Source: JBBIPA01 sp963775935 (GTDB lineage Bacteria; Chloroflexota; Dehalococcoidia; GIF9; UBA5629). From it: a DNA stretch of 62,727 nucleotides. The stretch lies in contig CAVZKR010000001.1 in NCBI GenBank assembly GCA_963775935.1, positions 1 through 62,727 of the forward strand, given 5' to 3'. Below the pieces are notes generated by a model, which saw only the letters and a list, made by a program, of their open reading frames with translations, searched no databases and was not told the DNA's origin. The position numbers and the translations under genes were made by a program. This document shows, in pieces, positions 1 to 9,171 of the stretch (positions within the stretch are counted from its first letter, which is position 1; every line of letters starts with the position of its first letter).

Positions 1-1218
1 AAGCGCCGCCATAAGCAATCGGCTGAATATAGAATCCCAAATCCCGAATAGGATAGCCATATTTAGCGGCTATCACACTCACGGTGTTAAAGAATCCTGG
101 CGTTTCATTTAGTTTTGTAAGGAAGAAAAGATCTTCGCTAGAACCTTTGTAGGCAAATTTCCAGTAGATTTTTCCCTTAGGCCAAGCGGTACGCAGCATA
201 TCCGGTAATTGTCTTTCAAGCCCGGGCAGACCGGGTAGTGAGGTGGGCAGACTTGCGATGGATAATTCAGCAGCAACCTCTTGGAGAGCCTCTTCCTCGT
301 ACTCAATTTTCGCCTCCGGAAGCCTCTTACCACCACCTAAAATCAAAATCAACGTCCAGGGGCGAAGGCTTCCTTGAGGGTATCGAAGTCGCTGTTCCAT
401 TTTCGAGCAAGCATAGCCGCCAGGTTGAACTTATTCAGTATCAAGCATTCCTCACCTACCATACGCCGTTGTAATTTATACGTAAAATTAACAGCATCGG
501 CGAGATTATTGAATGGAATGCAAAAAGTTTTATTAATTTTGGGTCGGTATTCTATTTTGCACTGCACCCAAGTCGCCACACCTAGTGTGCCCTGAGCACC
601 CTGGAACAAGCGGTTCCACATAAAGTCACCTGGACCAGAAGGGTTAACTCCTTGGGCTAGACTTTTATCAGGAAATCCCGGAACGCAAGCTGAGCCGGTT
701 CTAAACAGCTCTCCATCCGGTAAAACCATTTCCATAGTAACCAGGGTATCCGTATATTCAAATTTAGGAATGAGCGTAGGTTCTCTATCAAGATGGCTCG
801 CTAAAGCGGATTTCAATGGATGAGGAAATAGCGGCACCATTGCCATTAAGTCGTGCTTCTGCAATTCTAATTGTAATTCGCTCCAGGTTACACCAGGCTC
901 AATCCTTACCATTCTGTTACGGTCGTCAATAGCCAAGATCTTGTTCATCCGCTTTAAGTCCAAGACTATTCCAGCTTGGACCGGGATGGTATTACCGTAG
1001 AAGTGAACTCCGGAACTACATGGTGTCACGGGCAACCTTTTTTCATTCGCCAGTCTAACGAGCCTTTGTACTTCTTCGGCATTTTTTGGCAAAACTACGT
1101 AGCTGGGCATGCTTGGTGAACTCAGACTATAATCCTTAGCATATGGTCTGAGCCTATCCGCATCATCAAAAACGTTTCCATCACCTGCAATTTTTACTAA
1201 TTCTTCTTTGATTGACAT
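1..1218 (-). pseudogene. FAD-binding oxidase/dehydrogenase (vanillyl-alcohol-oxidase/4-cresol-dehydrogenase type), frameshifted and running off the window
   Basis: The intact 5' part (1218 to 349) encodes a PCMH-type FAD-binding domain: an N-terminal AEEVQRLVRLANE segment, a P-loop-like CSSGVHFYGNT and the MVRIEPGVTW motif typical of the vanillyl-alcohol oxidase/4-cresol dehydrogenase superfamily. These flavoenzymes oxidise para-substituted phenols or hydroxy acids. The frame stops at 349, but the next frame continues the same protein from about residue FAPW to the window edge (KIYWKFAYKG, YPIRDLGFYIQPIAYGG), so one base is missing, probably in the GGGG run at 359-362. GAGGAG lies just before the ATG at 1218. 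It is the last visible gene of the minus-strand operon starting near 7040. The break could be decay or a sequencing error. Confidence 0.8.
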
Positions 1219-1299
1219 AGCTCCTCACCTCTTTAGCTTTTTAAATTTGGTTACCAAAATCATATGCTGACAAACCAGGCATCGGGCGCAGTTTGTCAG

Positions 1300-2249
1300 C
1301 TAAATATCTCCCCTTTCCAGGTCTTTCTTCATAAGGTGGATAAGTTCAATATAGAAATAACGGAGGTATCGCTTCGCCGAGTCAGCCGGCCAGTCGTAAA
1401 AGCCATTACCACTCTTCATATCAAGTTCTCCTCGCTCCACTTGTTCCTTGAAAGAGCTCCACGGTTTCTCACCCTGCGCTTTGGAGGCATTATAAAAGAA
1501 ATCCAATCCTATCATATCGTAGCGAAGGAAGATTGCGGTGAAAGGCAGACGCCGGCCAAATCCAAACCGAATCAAATCATCGACAACCTTGGGATCGCAG
1601 CCTCTTTCTTCAACCATTTTACGGGCGATTTCCTCCATAGGGTTTTGCAGGGTATTACCCCACCCCGCCGGTCTGGTCGGTAGTTCAAGTTTCTGGAGGA
1701 CTACTCTTTTGTTCATGCTTCGTAAAAGCTTCGCAATTTGTTCCAGAATTGCCGGATCGGTCCTTTTCCCACCGATGACCTCTACCAGAGGAATGAATGG
1801 CGCCGGATGCCAGTAGTGCGTTATTAATATTCGCTCCGGGTGATTATTAACCTTGGCGGCACAGTCTTCAACTCTCATCGCGGATGAGTTGGTAGCAAGA
1901 GTCACATCCGGAGGGCAAAGAGCATCGAGTTGAGCAAAAACCTGCTGCTTTAAAGCTAAGTTTTCTGGGACTGCTTCTACTACATGGTGGGCATCATTTA
2001 CAGCATCAGTCATATCTGTAGTTGTCCTGATTTGGCCGAGCGCCGCTTTTGCCTCATAGCAGTTATTAATTCCGTCTCTACCATTAAATCAGGGTCTTCA
2101 CGAATAGTCTGCATAGAATGCTGGAGAGCCTCGGTCTTGGTATCTTGCAGACAGACATAATAACCAAACCGAGCAAACTCCAGTCCGATACCGCTGCCCA
2201 TCTGCCCTGAACCGACGATGGCAACTCGCTTGATTTTTCTTTCACACAT
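1300..2249 (-). pseudogene. 3-hydroxyacyl-CoA dehydrogenase, one frameshift
   Basis: The NAD-binding half begins at 2249 with VAIVGSGQMGSGIG (Rossmann GxGxxG) and runs out of frame near residue 65. The rest (VVEAVPENLALKQQVFAQLD, then the GNGFYDW motif of the C-terminal domain) continues in another frame to 1300. The switch falls at about 2052-2073, in AT-rich sequence where one extra T would restore ELINCYEAKAALGQIRTTTD. Together the parts give about 316 residues, the usual length of short 3-hydroxyacyl-CoA dehydrogenases, which oxidise 3-hydroxyacyl-CoA with NAD in beta-oxidation. It sits between an enoyl-CoA hydratase and the FAD oxidase. Whether the frameshift is real or a base-calling error cannot be settled here. 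Confidence 0.85.
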
Positions 2250-2302
2250 ATTAATTAATCCAAAGTAAAGGCTTTATACTAATGAAAAGCAGATGATTAA
2301 CT

Positions 2303-3091
2303 TTAGGTTATATTCGGTGGCCTCTTTTCACGGAAGGCTCTTACAGCGTTCTTGAAATCTTCGGTTGATACACAGATAGCATTGGCCCTTGCCTCGTTTT
2401 CCAACGCGGATCTCAAACCCTCACCCCACGATTGATAGAGAGATATCTTCGTCAGACCGATAGCTATGGAGGGACCTTTAGCCAGGTGTATAGCAAGTTC
2501 TCTGGTAGCACTTAATAATTTGTCCTTAGGTGTTACAAGATTAACCAACCCCATTCTTTCGGCTTCTTTGGCGTCAATGACTTTTCCCAGGAAAAGCAGT
2601 TCGCAGGCCTTAGCTATCCCTACTATACGCGGCAGGATAAAAGTGAGTCCCACTTCAGGATGAAGTCCAAGCCTGACAAAGCCGAAGCCAAAAGTCGCGT
2701 CTTCTGAAGCTATTATTATATCGCTGGATAAACAGAAGCCCAGACCTGCCCCAATTGCCGGGCCATTCACCATAGCAATCACTGGCTTGGGTATTTTCCT
2801 CAAGTCAAGCATATGCTTTTCCTGGGAAGCTATTTCTTGTCTCATTTTCATAGCCTCCGGCATATTCACCTGAGATGGCGCATCTCCGGTAAAATCATTG
2901 CCAGAGCAAAAAGCACTTCCCGCACCAGTAATAATCAGGACTTTTACCCCCGGGTCTCCTGCAGCATCTTCTGTCGCATTGGTAAACTCGCTCAGTAGCT
3001 GAGAATTAAATGCATTACGTCTTTGGGGACGATTTAGCGTTATTGTGGCTATCTCATCTGTCTTTTCCAAAATAATTGTTTGATAATCCAT
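2303..3091 (-). CDS. enoyl-CoA hydratase/isomerase family protein
   Basis: An intact 262-residue crotonase-fold protein of typical length. LNRPQRRNAFNSQLL is the N-terminal signature. The oxyanion-hole segments are SAFCSGNDF (about residues 60-68) and NGPAIGAGLGF (about 109-119). GLHPEVGLTFILPRIVG follows, with Glu at the position often catalytic in hydratases. It would hydrate an enoyl-CoA to a 3-hydroxyacyl-CoA, feeding the neighbouring 3-hydroxyacyl-CoA dehydrogenases; isomerase or ring-hydrolase activity cannot be excluded. It is one of three unbroken genes in this minus-strand operon. Confidence 0.9.
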   Translation of the reverse strand: MDYQTIILEKTDEIATITLNRPQRRNAFNSQLLSEFTNATEDAAGDPGVKVLIITGAGSAFCSGNDFTGDAPSQVNMPEAMKMRQEIASQEKHMLDLRKIPKPVIAMVNGPAIGAGLGFCLSSDIIIASEDATFGFGFVRLGLHPEVGLTFILPRIVGIAKACELLFLGKVIDAKEAERMGLVNLVTPKDKLLSATRELAIHLAKGPSIAIGLTKISLYQSWGEGLRSALENEARANAICVSTEDFKNAVRAFREKRPPNIT

Positions 3092-3128
3092 AATTCCTTC
3101 CTATTACTGTCAGCAGTCGCTTAGGAAA

Positions 3129-3904
3129 CTATTTTGTCATAGAACCAGCACTGATACCACCATCAATATAGATAATCTGACCATTGACGAAACTGGAAGC
3201 CTTTGAAGCCAGGAATATAGCAGGTCCAACGATATCGTCCAGTTCAGCCACACGTACTAGTGCATTCTGAGCAACAATTTCCTTGGCTCTAGCAGGGTCT
3301 TCAAAAAGTGAGCGCGTTAACTCAGTTTTGATAAGCGAAGGAGCTAGAGCGTTAACATAAATGTTATATTTCCCCCACTCAAGGGCAAGTGTTCTGGTTA
3401 GTGAATCTACCGCACCCTTGCTCGGACTATAGGCAGCTGCAAAGGTGGAAACCCCAAATCTACCTCTTATGGAAAAAATATTAATAATCTTACCGCCTTT
3501 TTGCTGCATCATGACTTTGCCCACGGCTCTACAGCAAATAAAGGTCCCCATTGCATTCAGTTCCATAATCTGTCGCCAATCGTCAACTGTCATATCCACA
3601 GCTGATTTACGAATGGTTGCTCCGGCAGCATTGAACAGTACATCAATGCGCAAAAACACTTTGACAACGCGCTCCACCATGCTGGTTACAGACTTCTCAT
3701 CTGTAACATTAGAAACTATGGCTAACGCATTTTTGCCTGAACTTCGTATCTCTTCAGCTACCGCTTCGAGTTTTTAGGGTCGCGATTGGTGACCACAATA
3801 TTAGCGCTACGATTAGCCAAAGCCAGAGCAATAGTACGACCTATACTACCGGTCCCACCGGTGATAATTGCCACTTTCCCGGTTAAGTCAAATAATTCAT
3901 CCAT
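3129..3904 (-). pseudogene. short-chain dehydrogenase/reductase (SDR), one frameshift
   Basis: The N-terminus (ATG 3904, preceded by AGGA) has the SDR cofactor motif TGGTGSIG at residues about 13-20 and ends prematurely at 3758. The adjacent frame supplies EAVAEEIRSSGKNAL, then LFNAAGATIRKS (NAAG motif), YSPSKGAVDSL (YxxxK catalytic pair) and a normal C-terminus GQIIYIDGGISAG. One A is missing in the A5 run at 3771-3775 (written as T on the plus strand). The rebuilt protein is about 258 residues, standard for classical NAD(P)-dependent SDRs that oxidise or reduce hydroxy/keto groups. In this operon a 3-hydroxyacyl-CoA or alicyclic alcohol substrate is likely. Confidence 0.85.
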
Positions 3905-4127
3905 TTTTGTTTTCCTATTACACATCTCATCCAACAAGAAGTGTTTCATAATTAAAAACTTGGGTGTACCTAATTAAGATAAAATGAATTTGCCATTTAC
4001 CTCCTTACCAAACTAACTGGGCAGTGTCTATATTGCCCTACCCTCCACCTCTCTGAGTCTATGGCTGCAATACATCTCACTACAATATGGGACATCTGCT
4101 GACTTAGCTTTAGTTTTACTCAAGTAA

Positions 4128-4882
4128 TTATTTCCCCTGCCAGTTAGGTTTTCTCTTTTCAACAAAGGCTCTCCCTGCCTCTTTGAAATCTTCAGTAGCG
4201 GCGGCACGGTTATGCAATTCTCTTTCTATCCGTAAACCCTCTTCCAAAGGAACGTTATACCCTCTCAACATAGCCTCTTTGGCGGCTCTGACCTGTAAAG
4301 GTCCTGCTTGAGAAATTAACTCCGCCCATTGCATTGCGGTTGTCATAAGCTGCTCGGGTGGTACCACTTTATTTACCAGCCCGATGCGATATGCTTCCTG
4401 AGCATCTATCTGCTGTCCCATCAGTATTAGTTCTGCCGCTTTAGCACGAGATATAAATCGGGGCAGCCTGAGTACCACCTGCCCCAGGGATAACACCCAT
4501 ATTCACTTCAGGTTGGCCAAACCGTGCGTCTTCCGCCGCTATCCTAAGGTCACAGGTCAGTGTTAGCTCAAAGCCAGCCCCTAAACAATAGCCCTGTATC
4601 GCTGCAATGAACGGCTTCCAAATCTGATCCGGACGCACTGTATCATCCAATCCTGTTTGCCTACCTAGTACACCGGACCCACGTTGTTTTATATCTGCTC
4701 CTACGCAAAACGCTCTACCAGCCCCACAAATGATAGCGACCCAAAGGGTAGGGGTTATCGCGGAAATCTACTATATAGCTGGTTAATTCTTTGCCTAGTT
4801 CAGCATTGATAGCATTAAGTACCTCAGGACGGTTAAGAGTGATAATGGCAATTCTGCCTTCTTGCCTATAGTCAACAGCCAT
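4128..4882 (-). pseudogene. enoyl-CoA hydratase family protein, two frameshifts
   Basis: Three consecutive frames together read as one crotonase. The start ATG at 4882 gives RIAIITLNRPEVLNAI. After a switch at about 4741-4756 the text is LWVAIICGAGRAFCVGAD and FIAAIQGYCLGAGFEL (the two oxyanion-hole loops). After a second switch at about 4467-4472 it is RLPRFISRAKAAELILMG and the C-terminal FKEAGRAFVEKRKP. The second break looks like loss of an AG from CAGAGG and the first like a one-base gain, so neither is a simple homopolymer error. The rebuilt length (about 252) fits the family. If the breaks are real the enzyme is inactive; the intact hydratase at 2303-3091 could substitute. Confidence 0.85.
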
Positions 4883-4945
4883 AGCTGTTACCTTCTTGAT
4901 AACGCTACTAGCTTTTAAGTCATGAATCGTAAAATAAATGCGTGT

Positions 4946-5740
4946 TTATGATTTCAGCGCACTACTTTTTTGGTTCCAGCCATCTCGGACGCTCCGGCCC
5001 ATTCCCATTGGGCCATTCGGCCAACCAAAGCCGCCCATCATTATTGTATCTATACCTTCGGCTGAGGCAATACCCTTATCAACAATTGCTTTAGCTTCCT
5101 TGACCGCCGCGCCAAAGACGCGTAAACCAGCATGTGCCGTATCTCCGGGTATATCTCTCACACGGACACCGGTCTTGCCGAGCCTATTACACAGTTCTTC
5201 GATCGTTTGTATGGTCTCTTCCGAAGTATCGGTAGTCCAGACTATCTCGACTGCCTTCATGACGAAAGCCGGGCTAAACCAGTGCATCCCGATGAACTTA
5301 TCTTTACGTTGCGTGACTGCTGCGAGGTCGGCTATAGTGAACCTGCCGGTGTTACTGGCTAGTATTGCCTGTTTTTTAACGATTTTATCAAGCTCTGCAA
5401 AAACCCTTAACTTTAAGGGTTTGTTTTCAATCTCGCCTGCGTAAGTACCACCAACAGCCTCAATGACTATATCACTGTCTTTCAGGGCTTCTACCTTAGT
5501 AGTCAGGACAAGTCTGGCTAGGGCTTCGTCTGCCTTATCCTGGGTTAGCTTGCCACGTTCAATGGCACCCTTAAAACCAAATCTACCATTAATTATGGTA
5601 TCCATTGCTCTTTTTAAAATCTTACCAGTCAGGTCACGCAAAATCACTTTATACCCAGCAAGCAATGCGGTTTGGGAAATGCCAATTCCCATCACTCCTG
5701 CGCCCAATACACCAATTAAGTTTACATCTTCGATTTTCAT
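4946..5740 (-). CDS. 3-hydroxyacyl-CoA dehydrogenase family protein
   Basis: The Rossmann motif LIGVLGAGVMGIGIS sits at the N-terminus. ILASNTGRFTIADLA and GMHWFSPAFVMKAVEIV are the family's NAD-domain end and catalytic His region (H in GMHWFSP). A shortened C-terminal domain ends at GRSVRDGWNQ. The start at 5740 (MKIEDVNLIG) is preferred because an upstream in-frame extension to 5797 adds residues unlike the family. At 264 residues it is a little shorter than the usual 280-300, with a compact C-terminal dimerisation domain. It probably performs NAD-linked oxidation of a 3-hydroxyacyl-CoA. It follows the TRAP receptor gene in the same direction. Confidence 0.85.
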   Translation of the reverse strand: MKIEDVNLIGVLGAGVMGIGISQTALLAGYKVILRDLTGKILKRAMDTIINGRFGFKGAIERGKLTQDKADEALARLVLTTKVEALKDSDIVIEAVGGTYAGEIENKPLKLRVFAELDKIVKKQAILASNTGRFTIADLAAVTQRKDKFIGMHWFSPAFVMKAVEIVWTTDTSEETIQTIEELCNRLGKTGVRVRDIPGDTAHAGLRVFGAAVKEAKAIVDKGIASAEGIDTIMMGGFGWPNGPMGMGRSVRDGWNQKSSALKS

Positions 5741-5915
5741 TCTTTCATTAATTTGGGGTATATAGATATAGCCATTATTACTTAACCTTCTGCGCAAATG
5801 TTTACGTTTGTTAAAGGGATAGTTACGCCAAACGCCACCACCTCAGGACGTGGTCCTTTTTCGCTCTCTAGACTCTAGAGCCGATGGATAGAACAAACCT
5901 GTATCGATAAATAGC

Positions 5916-7040
5916 CTACTTTGTAGAATACTTTTTGATTAAGCTGTGGACATCGGCAAGTAAGGCTTTCGCTGGCAATCCTTTAGCTTCCAAAGTTGCC
6001 ACCCACTCGTCAATTACGGGCTCAGTAGCCTTTATCCACCGCTGATACTCAGAATCTGGTATGTAGTATGGTTCTGGGTTACCGACTTTTTTATCGTAAG
6101 CTTTTATCAACTCAATTGCCTTGGCAGCATCTTTGTCATAAATATCGCCAGAAATCTTGGCAAAAGACATACCAGAGAGTTCCTCAAATATCGCCTGGAC
6201 ATCTGGAGGCAGATTATTCCACGCAGCCCAATTCACTGAGAGCCCGTGGGGAGCTAAGCTCCAGCCTCCCGGAAGCATCATACGCCATTTCGTTACCTCG
6301 TGCCACTTAAATTGGTAGTACCCATCCCAAGCTACAGACGCGAGATCCACTATTCCCTTGTCTAAGGCGGAATACACATCCTCTATCCCCATAGCAACTG
6401 GAACAGACCCCAAAGCTTTGGCCGCTTTAGATTTAACGCCACCTTGCACCCACCACTTCTGGCCTTGAAAATCTTCCAGAGTTTTGACTTGCTTGTTGCG
6501 TACGGCAATTGTCTGAGGCGAAGGAGGTAGGAAAGCCAGTACCTTCGTCTCAGCCATTTCTTTCTGAAGAGCAGGATATTTTTCGAAAATCTCCTGTACC
6601 ACCATGCTGGTAACCAATCCAGATGAAGGAAACAAAAAGGGCAATGTGGTATACTCATTTAAAGGAAAACGATTTGGCATTTCATGAACACCCCAATTGG
6701 CCGCGATATCACAGACGCCTTTAATGCACAAGTCATAATGATCTGCCTTGGGACCAAGGACAGCGCCAGGGAAAAATATTATCTCAACTGGCTTGCCGAT
6801 AGCCTTGGTGCGCTCCTGTATTTGTTTTGCCCAGGGCCCGTATAACTGTACTTGACTTACATTCGTGGCTGATGATCCGTGAGCAAACTTCAGCTTTATG
6901 GGTTCCGCAGACGTTGGAGTTGGGGTAGGAGTAGGGGTGGGAGTAGGTTTGGGGGTAGGAGATTGAGCTGGTGCTGCACAGCCCATTAATATACTAATAA
7001 CCAACATAAGACTCAATATACCTAGCAATACTTTTTTCAT
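5916..7040 (-). CDS. TRAP transporter solute-binding lipoprotein (DctP family)
   Basis: A signal peptide ends in the lipobox LMGC (Cys about residue 20), followed by a proline/threonine repeat linker and a DctP-type binding domain starting IKLKFAHGSSATNVS. LGPKADHYDLCIKGVCDIA, FPLNEYTTLPFLFPSS and the PVAMGIEDVYSALDKGIVD segment are hallmarks of the TRAP family. The ATG at 7040 is chosen over an upstream GTG because GGAGGTGG (reverse of 7041-7050) is perfectly spaced to it. The protein would capture an organic acid outside the membrane and hand it to a TRAP permease, which is not in the window. It heads the catabolic operon, so its ligand is probably the substrate degraded by the genes downstream. 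Confidence 0.93.
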   Translation of the reverse strand: MKKVLLGILSLMLVISILMGCAAPAQSPTPKPTPTPTPTPTPTSAEPIKLKFAHGSSATNVSQVQLYGPWAKQIQERTKAIGKPVEIIFFPGAVLGPKADHYDLCIKGVCDIAANWGVHEMPNRFPLNEYTTLPFLFPSSGLVTSMVVQEIFEKYPALQKEMAETKVLAFLPPSPQTIAVRNKQVKTLEDFQGQKWWVQGGVKSKAAKALGSVPVAMGIEDVYSALDKGIVDLASVAWDGYYQFKWHEVTKWRMMLPGGWSLAPHGLSVNWAAWNNLPPDVQAIFEELSGMSFAKISGDIYDKDAAKAIELIKAYDKKVGNPEPYYIPDSEYQRWIKATEPVIDEWVATLEAKGLPAKALLADVHSLIKKYSTK

Positions 7041-7138
7041 ATCCACCTCCTGTTACTACTTTTAATTGCTACTTAACTTTGCACCAGAAAAGCATCGCTT
7101 CAAAGTTGTTTCGAGTATTATGTTTGTATCAATTTAAC

Positions 7139-7175
7139 AATCAACTTATTGATATCAACATATTAATAGTTGATT
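7139..7175. promoter_or_regulatory. inverted repeat with nested palindrome upstream of the TRAP operon
   Basis: AATCAAC (7139-7145) and GTTGATT (7169-7175) form an inverted repeat around the palindrome TTGATATCAA (7149-7158), in a very AT-rich 240-base stretch before the minus-strand operon. The symmetry fits an operator for a dimeric regulator, but no regulator gene is adjacent and the role is inferred only. Confidence 0.35.
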
Positions 7176-7339
7176 ATAAACTATATTGATTTATGTGCCA
7201 TAGTGTATAGAGAATTTACATTTTTATCAATCTATTTGTCAAATCTCATCCATAAGAAATGGTTGATAATTTTTATACTGCTCGCCATTAAGACAGAGGG
7301 TTAACTAAGAGAGTAAAATGGCTGGAAGAAAGGTCAGCC

Positions 7340-7558
7340 ATGAAAAGAAGGAAATGGGATCCAAAGACCAAAGTCATGATAGTAGTGGTAGAGGGACTCA
7401 AAGGCAAGCCAATATCAGATATTTGTATCGAGCATCAGATAAGCCAGGCACAGTATTACCAGTGGCAGGACCAGTTTCTGGCAAACATGCCCCGTATATT
7501 TGCTGATGATAACCGCAGGGAAAAGGCATTGAGCAAAGAGAATGCTCGACTTAAGTAA
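7340..7558 (+). pseudogene. IS3-family transposase OrfA fragment
   Basis: The 72 residues carry the helix-turn-helix of IS3 OrfA: RRKWDPKTKVMIVVEGLKG-like start, then SDICIEHQISQAQYYQWQDQ. The leucine-zipper-like tail LSKENARLK is cut by a TAA at 7556-7558. A neighbouring frame continues with KRIVGDLTVELKK, the expected OrfA tail, so one base (a T) was probably gained. An A7 run follows at the end of that tail, where active IS3 elements often have a -1 slippage site, but here the frames no longer connect. Confidence 0.75.
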
Positions 7559-7611
7559 GAGGATTGTCGGTGACTTGACAGTAGAGTTAAAAAAACCGAA
7601 GAGTTGCTCAA

Positions 7612-7938
7612 ATGAAACGGAAAGAATCAGCACTGGTAGCGGAACGGAACTCACCTGTGGTCGAGCGGATAAAAGCAATCAAAGCTGAGCATCCGTTCTG
7701 GGGATACCGGCGTATCTGGGCGCATCTGAAGTACATCGACGAGCTTGAGATCAACAAGAAGCGAGTGCTCAGGTTACTGAAGAAGCATGATCTCCTGGTG
7801 AAGCCAGATACAAAGCTTAGAGCGATAAGGAGACGTAAAATAGTAATTCGTTACCTCATTGCACACTCGGGCGGTTTGTATAACTATATATGGACTGTGG
7901 TCGGAGATCGTCGAGTTTTCACCAGATTGTTGTTATAA
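7612..7938 (+). pseudogene. IS3-family transposase OrfB N-terminal fragment
   Basis: About 70 residues match the HTH_21 region of OrfB (SPVVERIKAIKAEHPFWGYRRIWAHL, then KKRVLRLLKKHDLLVKP). After about residue 80 the sequence leaves the family and stops at 7938. The integrase core with the DDE residues is missing, so the product cannot transpose. An N-terminal OrfB piece this long without the core indicates a deletion. Confidence 0.75.
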
Positions 7939-8038
7939 GTGTTATAATTCTCGTTGACGCGACAGATTAGGGAAGCTCCGCTTCTCCCCGTCACAGATTA
8001 GGCAAGAATTCTTACATAGCGGCAAAGAAGGAGTCGAA

Positions 8039-8293
8039 ATGAATATCTACGTAGGCAACTTATCATTAGAGGCTACTGAGGAAGATATCAGACAGGCATT
8101 CCAAGCCTTCGGAAAAGTAACATCTGCCAATGTCATTAAGGACAGGTTGACTGGCGAATCGAGGGGGTTTGGATTTCTGGAGATGCCTGTCAATGTAGAA
8201 GCCCAGGCAGCGATGAGTGGCCTGAACGGCAAGGAATTAAAAGGACAAGTGCTCACCGTTAATGAGGCCCGCCCTCGCTCTGGTGGTCGTTGA
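8039..8293 (+). CDS. RRM-domain RNA-binding protein
   Basis: An 84-residue protein made of one RNA-recognition motif. RNP2 is IYVGNL (residues 3-8) and RNP1 is RGFGFLEM (about 44-51), with the usual LTGESRG linker before RNP1 and a short Arg/Gly tail. AAGGAG precedes the ATG at good spacing. Such stand-alone RRM proteins occur in cyanobacteria and Chloroflexota and bind single-stranded RNA, often at low temperature. A cold-shock-domain gene lies less than 1 kb away on the other strand, which supports an RNA-chaperone role by inference. Confidence 0.93.
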   Translation: MNIYVGNLSLEATEEDIRQAFQAFGKVTSANVIKDRLTGESRGFGFLEMPVNVEAQAAMSGLNGKELKGQVLTVNEARPRSGGR

Positions 8294-8354
8294 GGTGGTG
8301 GAAAGCCGGGTGAAGACTTGTTCATGTAACAAACGTCATTTATTACCTGTGAAC

Positions 8355-8483
8355 TCAAATGGTGCTCTCGGCCACTGATTTTTCGTGGCTTCTCAAATAT
8401 ACGTCCATCTCGAGCACAATCAGATAGCTGCCATGACACTTATCACAATGCTGGATATTTACTCCTTTTCTTTTCTGCCCCAT
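8355..8483 (-). CDS. 42-residue protein with a CDKCHG motif
   Basis: A short reading frame starts at the ATG at 8483, two bases after the stop of the preceding minus-strand gene, suggesting translational coupling. It contains HCDKCHGSYL, a heme-c-like or half zinc-finger CxxCH pattern, with one further His (LRSHEK). There is no signal peptide, so cytochrome c is unlikely and a half zinc ribbon is more plausible. I do not recognise a family. It would be the third gene of a cold-shock protein mini-operon. Confidence 0.5.
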   Translation of the reverse strand: MGQKRKGVNIQHCDKCHGSYLIVLEMDVYLRSHEKSVAESTI

Positions 8484-8485
8484 AC

Positions 8486-8719
8486 CTAGCCCTCACGCAG
8501 CACAGCCCGCAGTTCATCAAGACTACTCCGGACATTGGCCCAAATTTGGACATCAACCAGAGACATCACCCCGTATTTGCCATCGTGCCACGACAGAGCC
8601 AGTTTATCTAAGTCACCTAGTATTGCCCTCACTTCATCGCCGCACCCAGCAGCCTTCATTTGTCTGATATCATCAGGCGTCAGCACCGATACCATCTTGA
8701 CTAGAATTTCACCTAGCAT
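8486..8719 (-). CDS. hypothetical 77-residue protein
   Basis: A small, probably helical, acidic protein (TPDDIRQMKAAGCGDEVRAIL, ending SSLDELRAVLREG). No family recognised. The gene starts seven bases after the stop of the cold-shock-domain gene and runs the same way, so the two are probably co-transcribed. The amphipathic helices and lack of a signal or membrane segment suggest a soluble cytosolic protein. Confidence 0.6.
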   Translation of the reverse strand: MLGEILVKMVSVLTPDDIRQMKAAGCGDEVRAILGDLDKLALSWHDGKYGVMSLVDVQIWANVRSSLDELRAVLREG

Positions 8720-8726
8720 CTTTATA

Positions 8727-8939
8727 CTACTGTGGAAGCCTCACCCTGACTGCCTTCTTACGACCATCAGCCCTCTTTCCAATCTCAAATTCCACTTCTT
8801 GCCCTTTTATAAGAGACCCGTATTCCACCCCTTGAAGGTCGTTGTAGTGAAAGAAGATATCCCCTTCTCCTTTGATGAAGCCATAACTATCGTCCACAAG
8901 CCTATGGTGCATAAGCAGTGTAATTGTGCCCTTTGGCAT
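8727..8939 (-). CDS. cold-shock-domain protein
   Basis: 70 residues with the CSD beta-barrel pattern: YGFIKGEGDIFFHYNDLQG contains the RNP1-like (GFIKGE) and RNP2-like (DIFFHY) motifs, followed by GQEVEFEIGKRADGRKKAVRVRL. The N-terminal MPKGTI replaces the usual MxxGTVK, and the extra LLMHHRLVDDS before the core makes it a divergent member. AAGGAG is placed upstream of the ATG at 8939. It probably acts as a single-stranded nucleic-acid chaperone. Confidence 0.88.
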   Translation of the reverse strand: MPKGTITLLMHHRLVDDSYGFIKGEGDIFFHYNDLQGVEYGSLIKGQEVEFEIGKRADGRKKAVRVRLPQ

Positions 8940-9171
8940 AGCATATCTCCTTCCGAGTCATCTTTGTCCCCTACACCAGCACCGTTTATATTATTATCAA
9001 GTCTCCTTAGTGTAGTCTCATACATATGGATTGTCAACGGCCTCACAGAAGGAGGCCTTTGGTGCGTCTCCACGGACCAAACCCCTCCCATGTGTGTTGG
9101 TGCTCTAGTTGCATAGAATTGTTTTTTGCTCCCTTTCCGGCAGGTATTGGAAGAGTATTCGATAAACATCT

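Larger units (their letters stand above)
7340..7938 (+). mobile_element. IS3-family insertion sequence remnant
   Basis: OrfA-like and OrfB-like fragments lie in the IS3 order. The DDE catalytic (rve) part of OrfB is absent, OrfA is interrupted, and I cannot find convincing terminal inverted repeats. The element is therefore a dead remnant, not an active IS. It marks the boundary between the catabolic operon and the accessory strip. Confidence 0.75.

Noticed and set aside
4938..5765. Long plus-strand frames opposite the 3-hydroxyacyl-CoA dehydrogenase
   Set aside because: Composition is that of an antisense shadow; the minus-strand protein is a clear family member.
5858..5885. Hairpin AGGAC-GTG-GTCCT with T5 between the TRAP receptor and dehydrogenase genes
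   Set aside because: The T-tail is on the plus strand, where no gene ends, so it is not a terminator for the minus-strand operon.
7560..7620. Programmed -1 frameshift at the A7 run of the IS3 remnant
   Set aside because: An earlier stop and a missing OrfB core mean no functional fusion would result; the A7 is only a relic.
8047..8439. Minus-strand frame of 130 codons opposite the RRM gene
   Set aside because: Antisense of a well-supported RRM gene; no motif.
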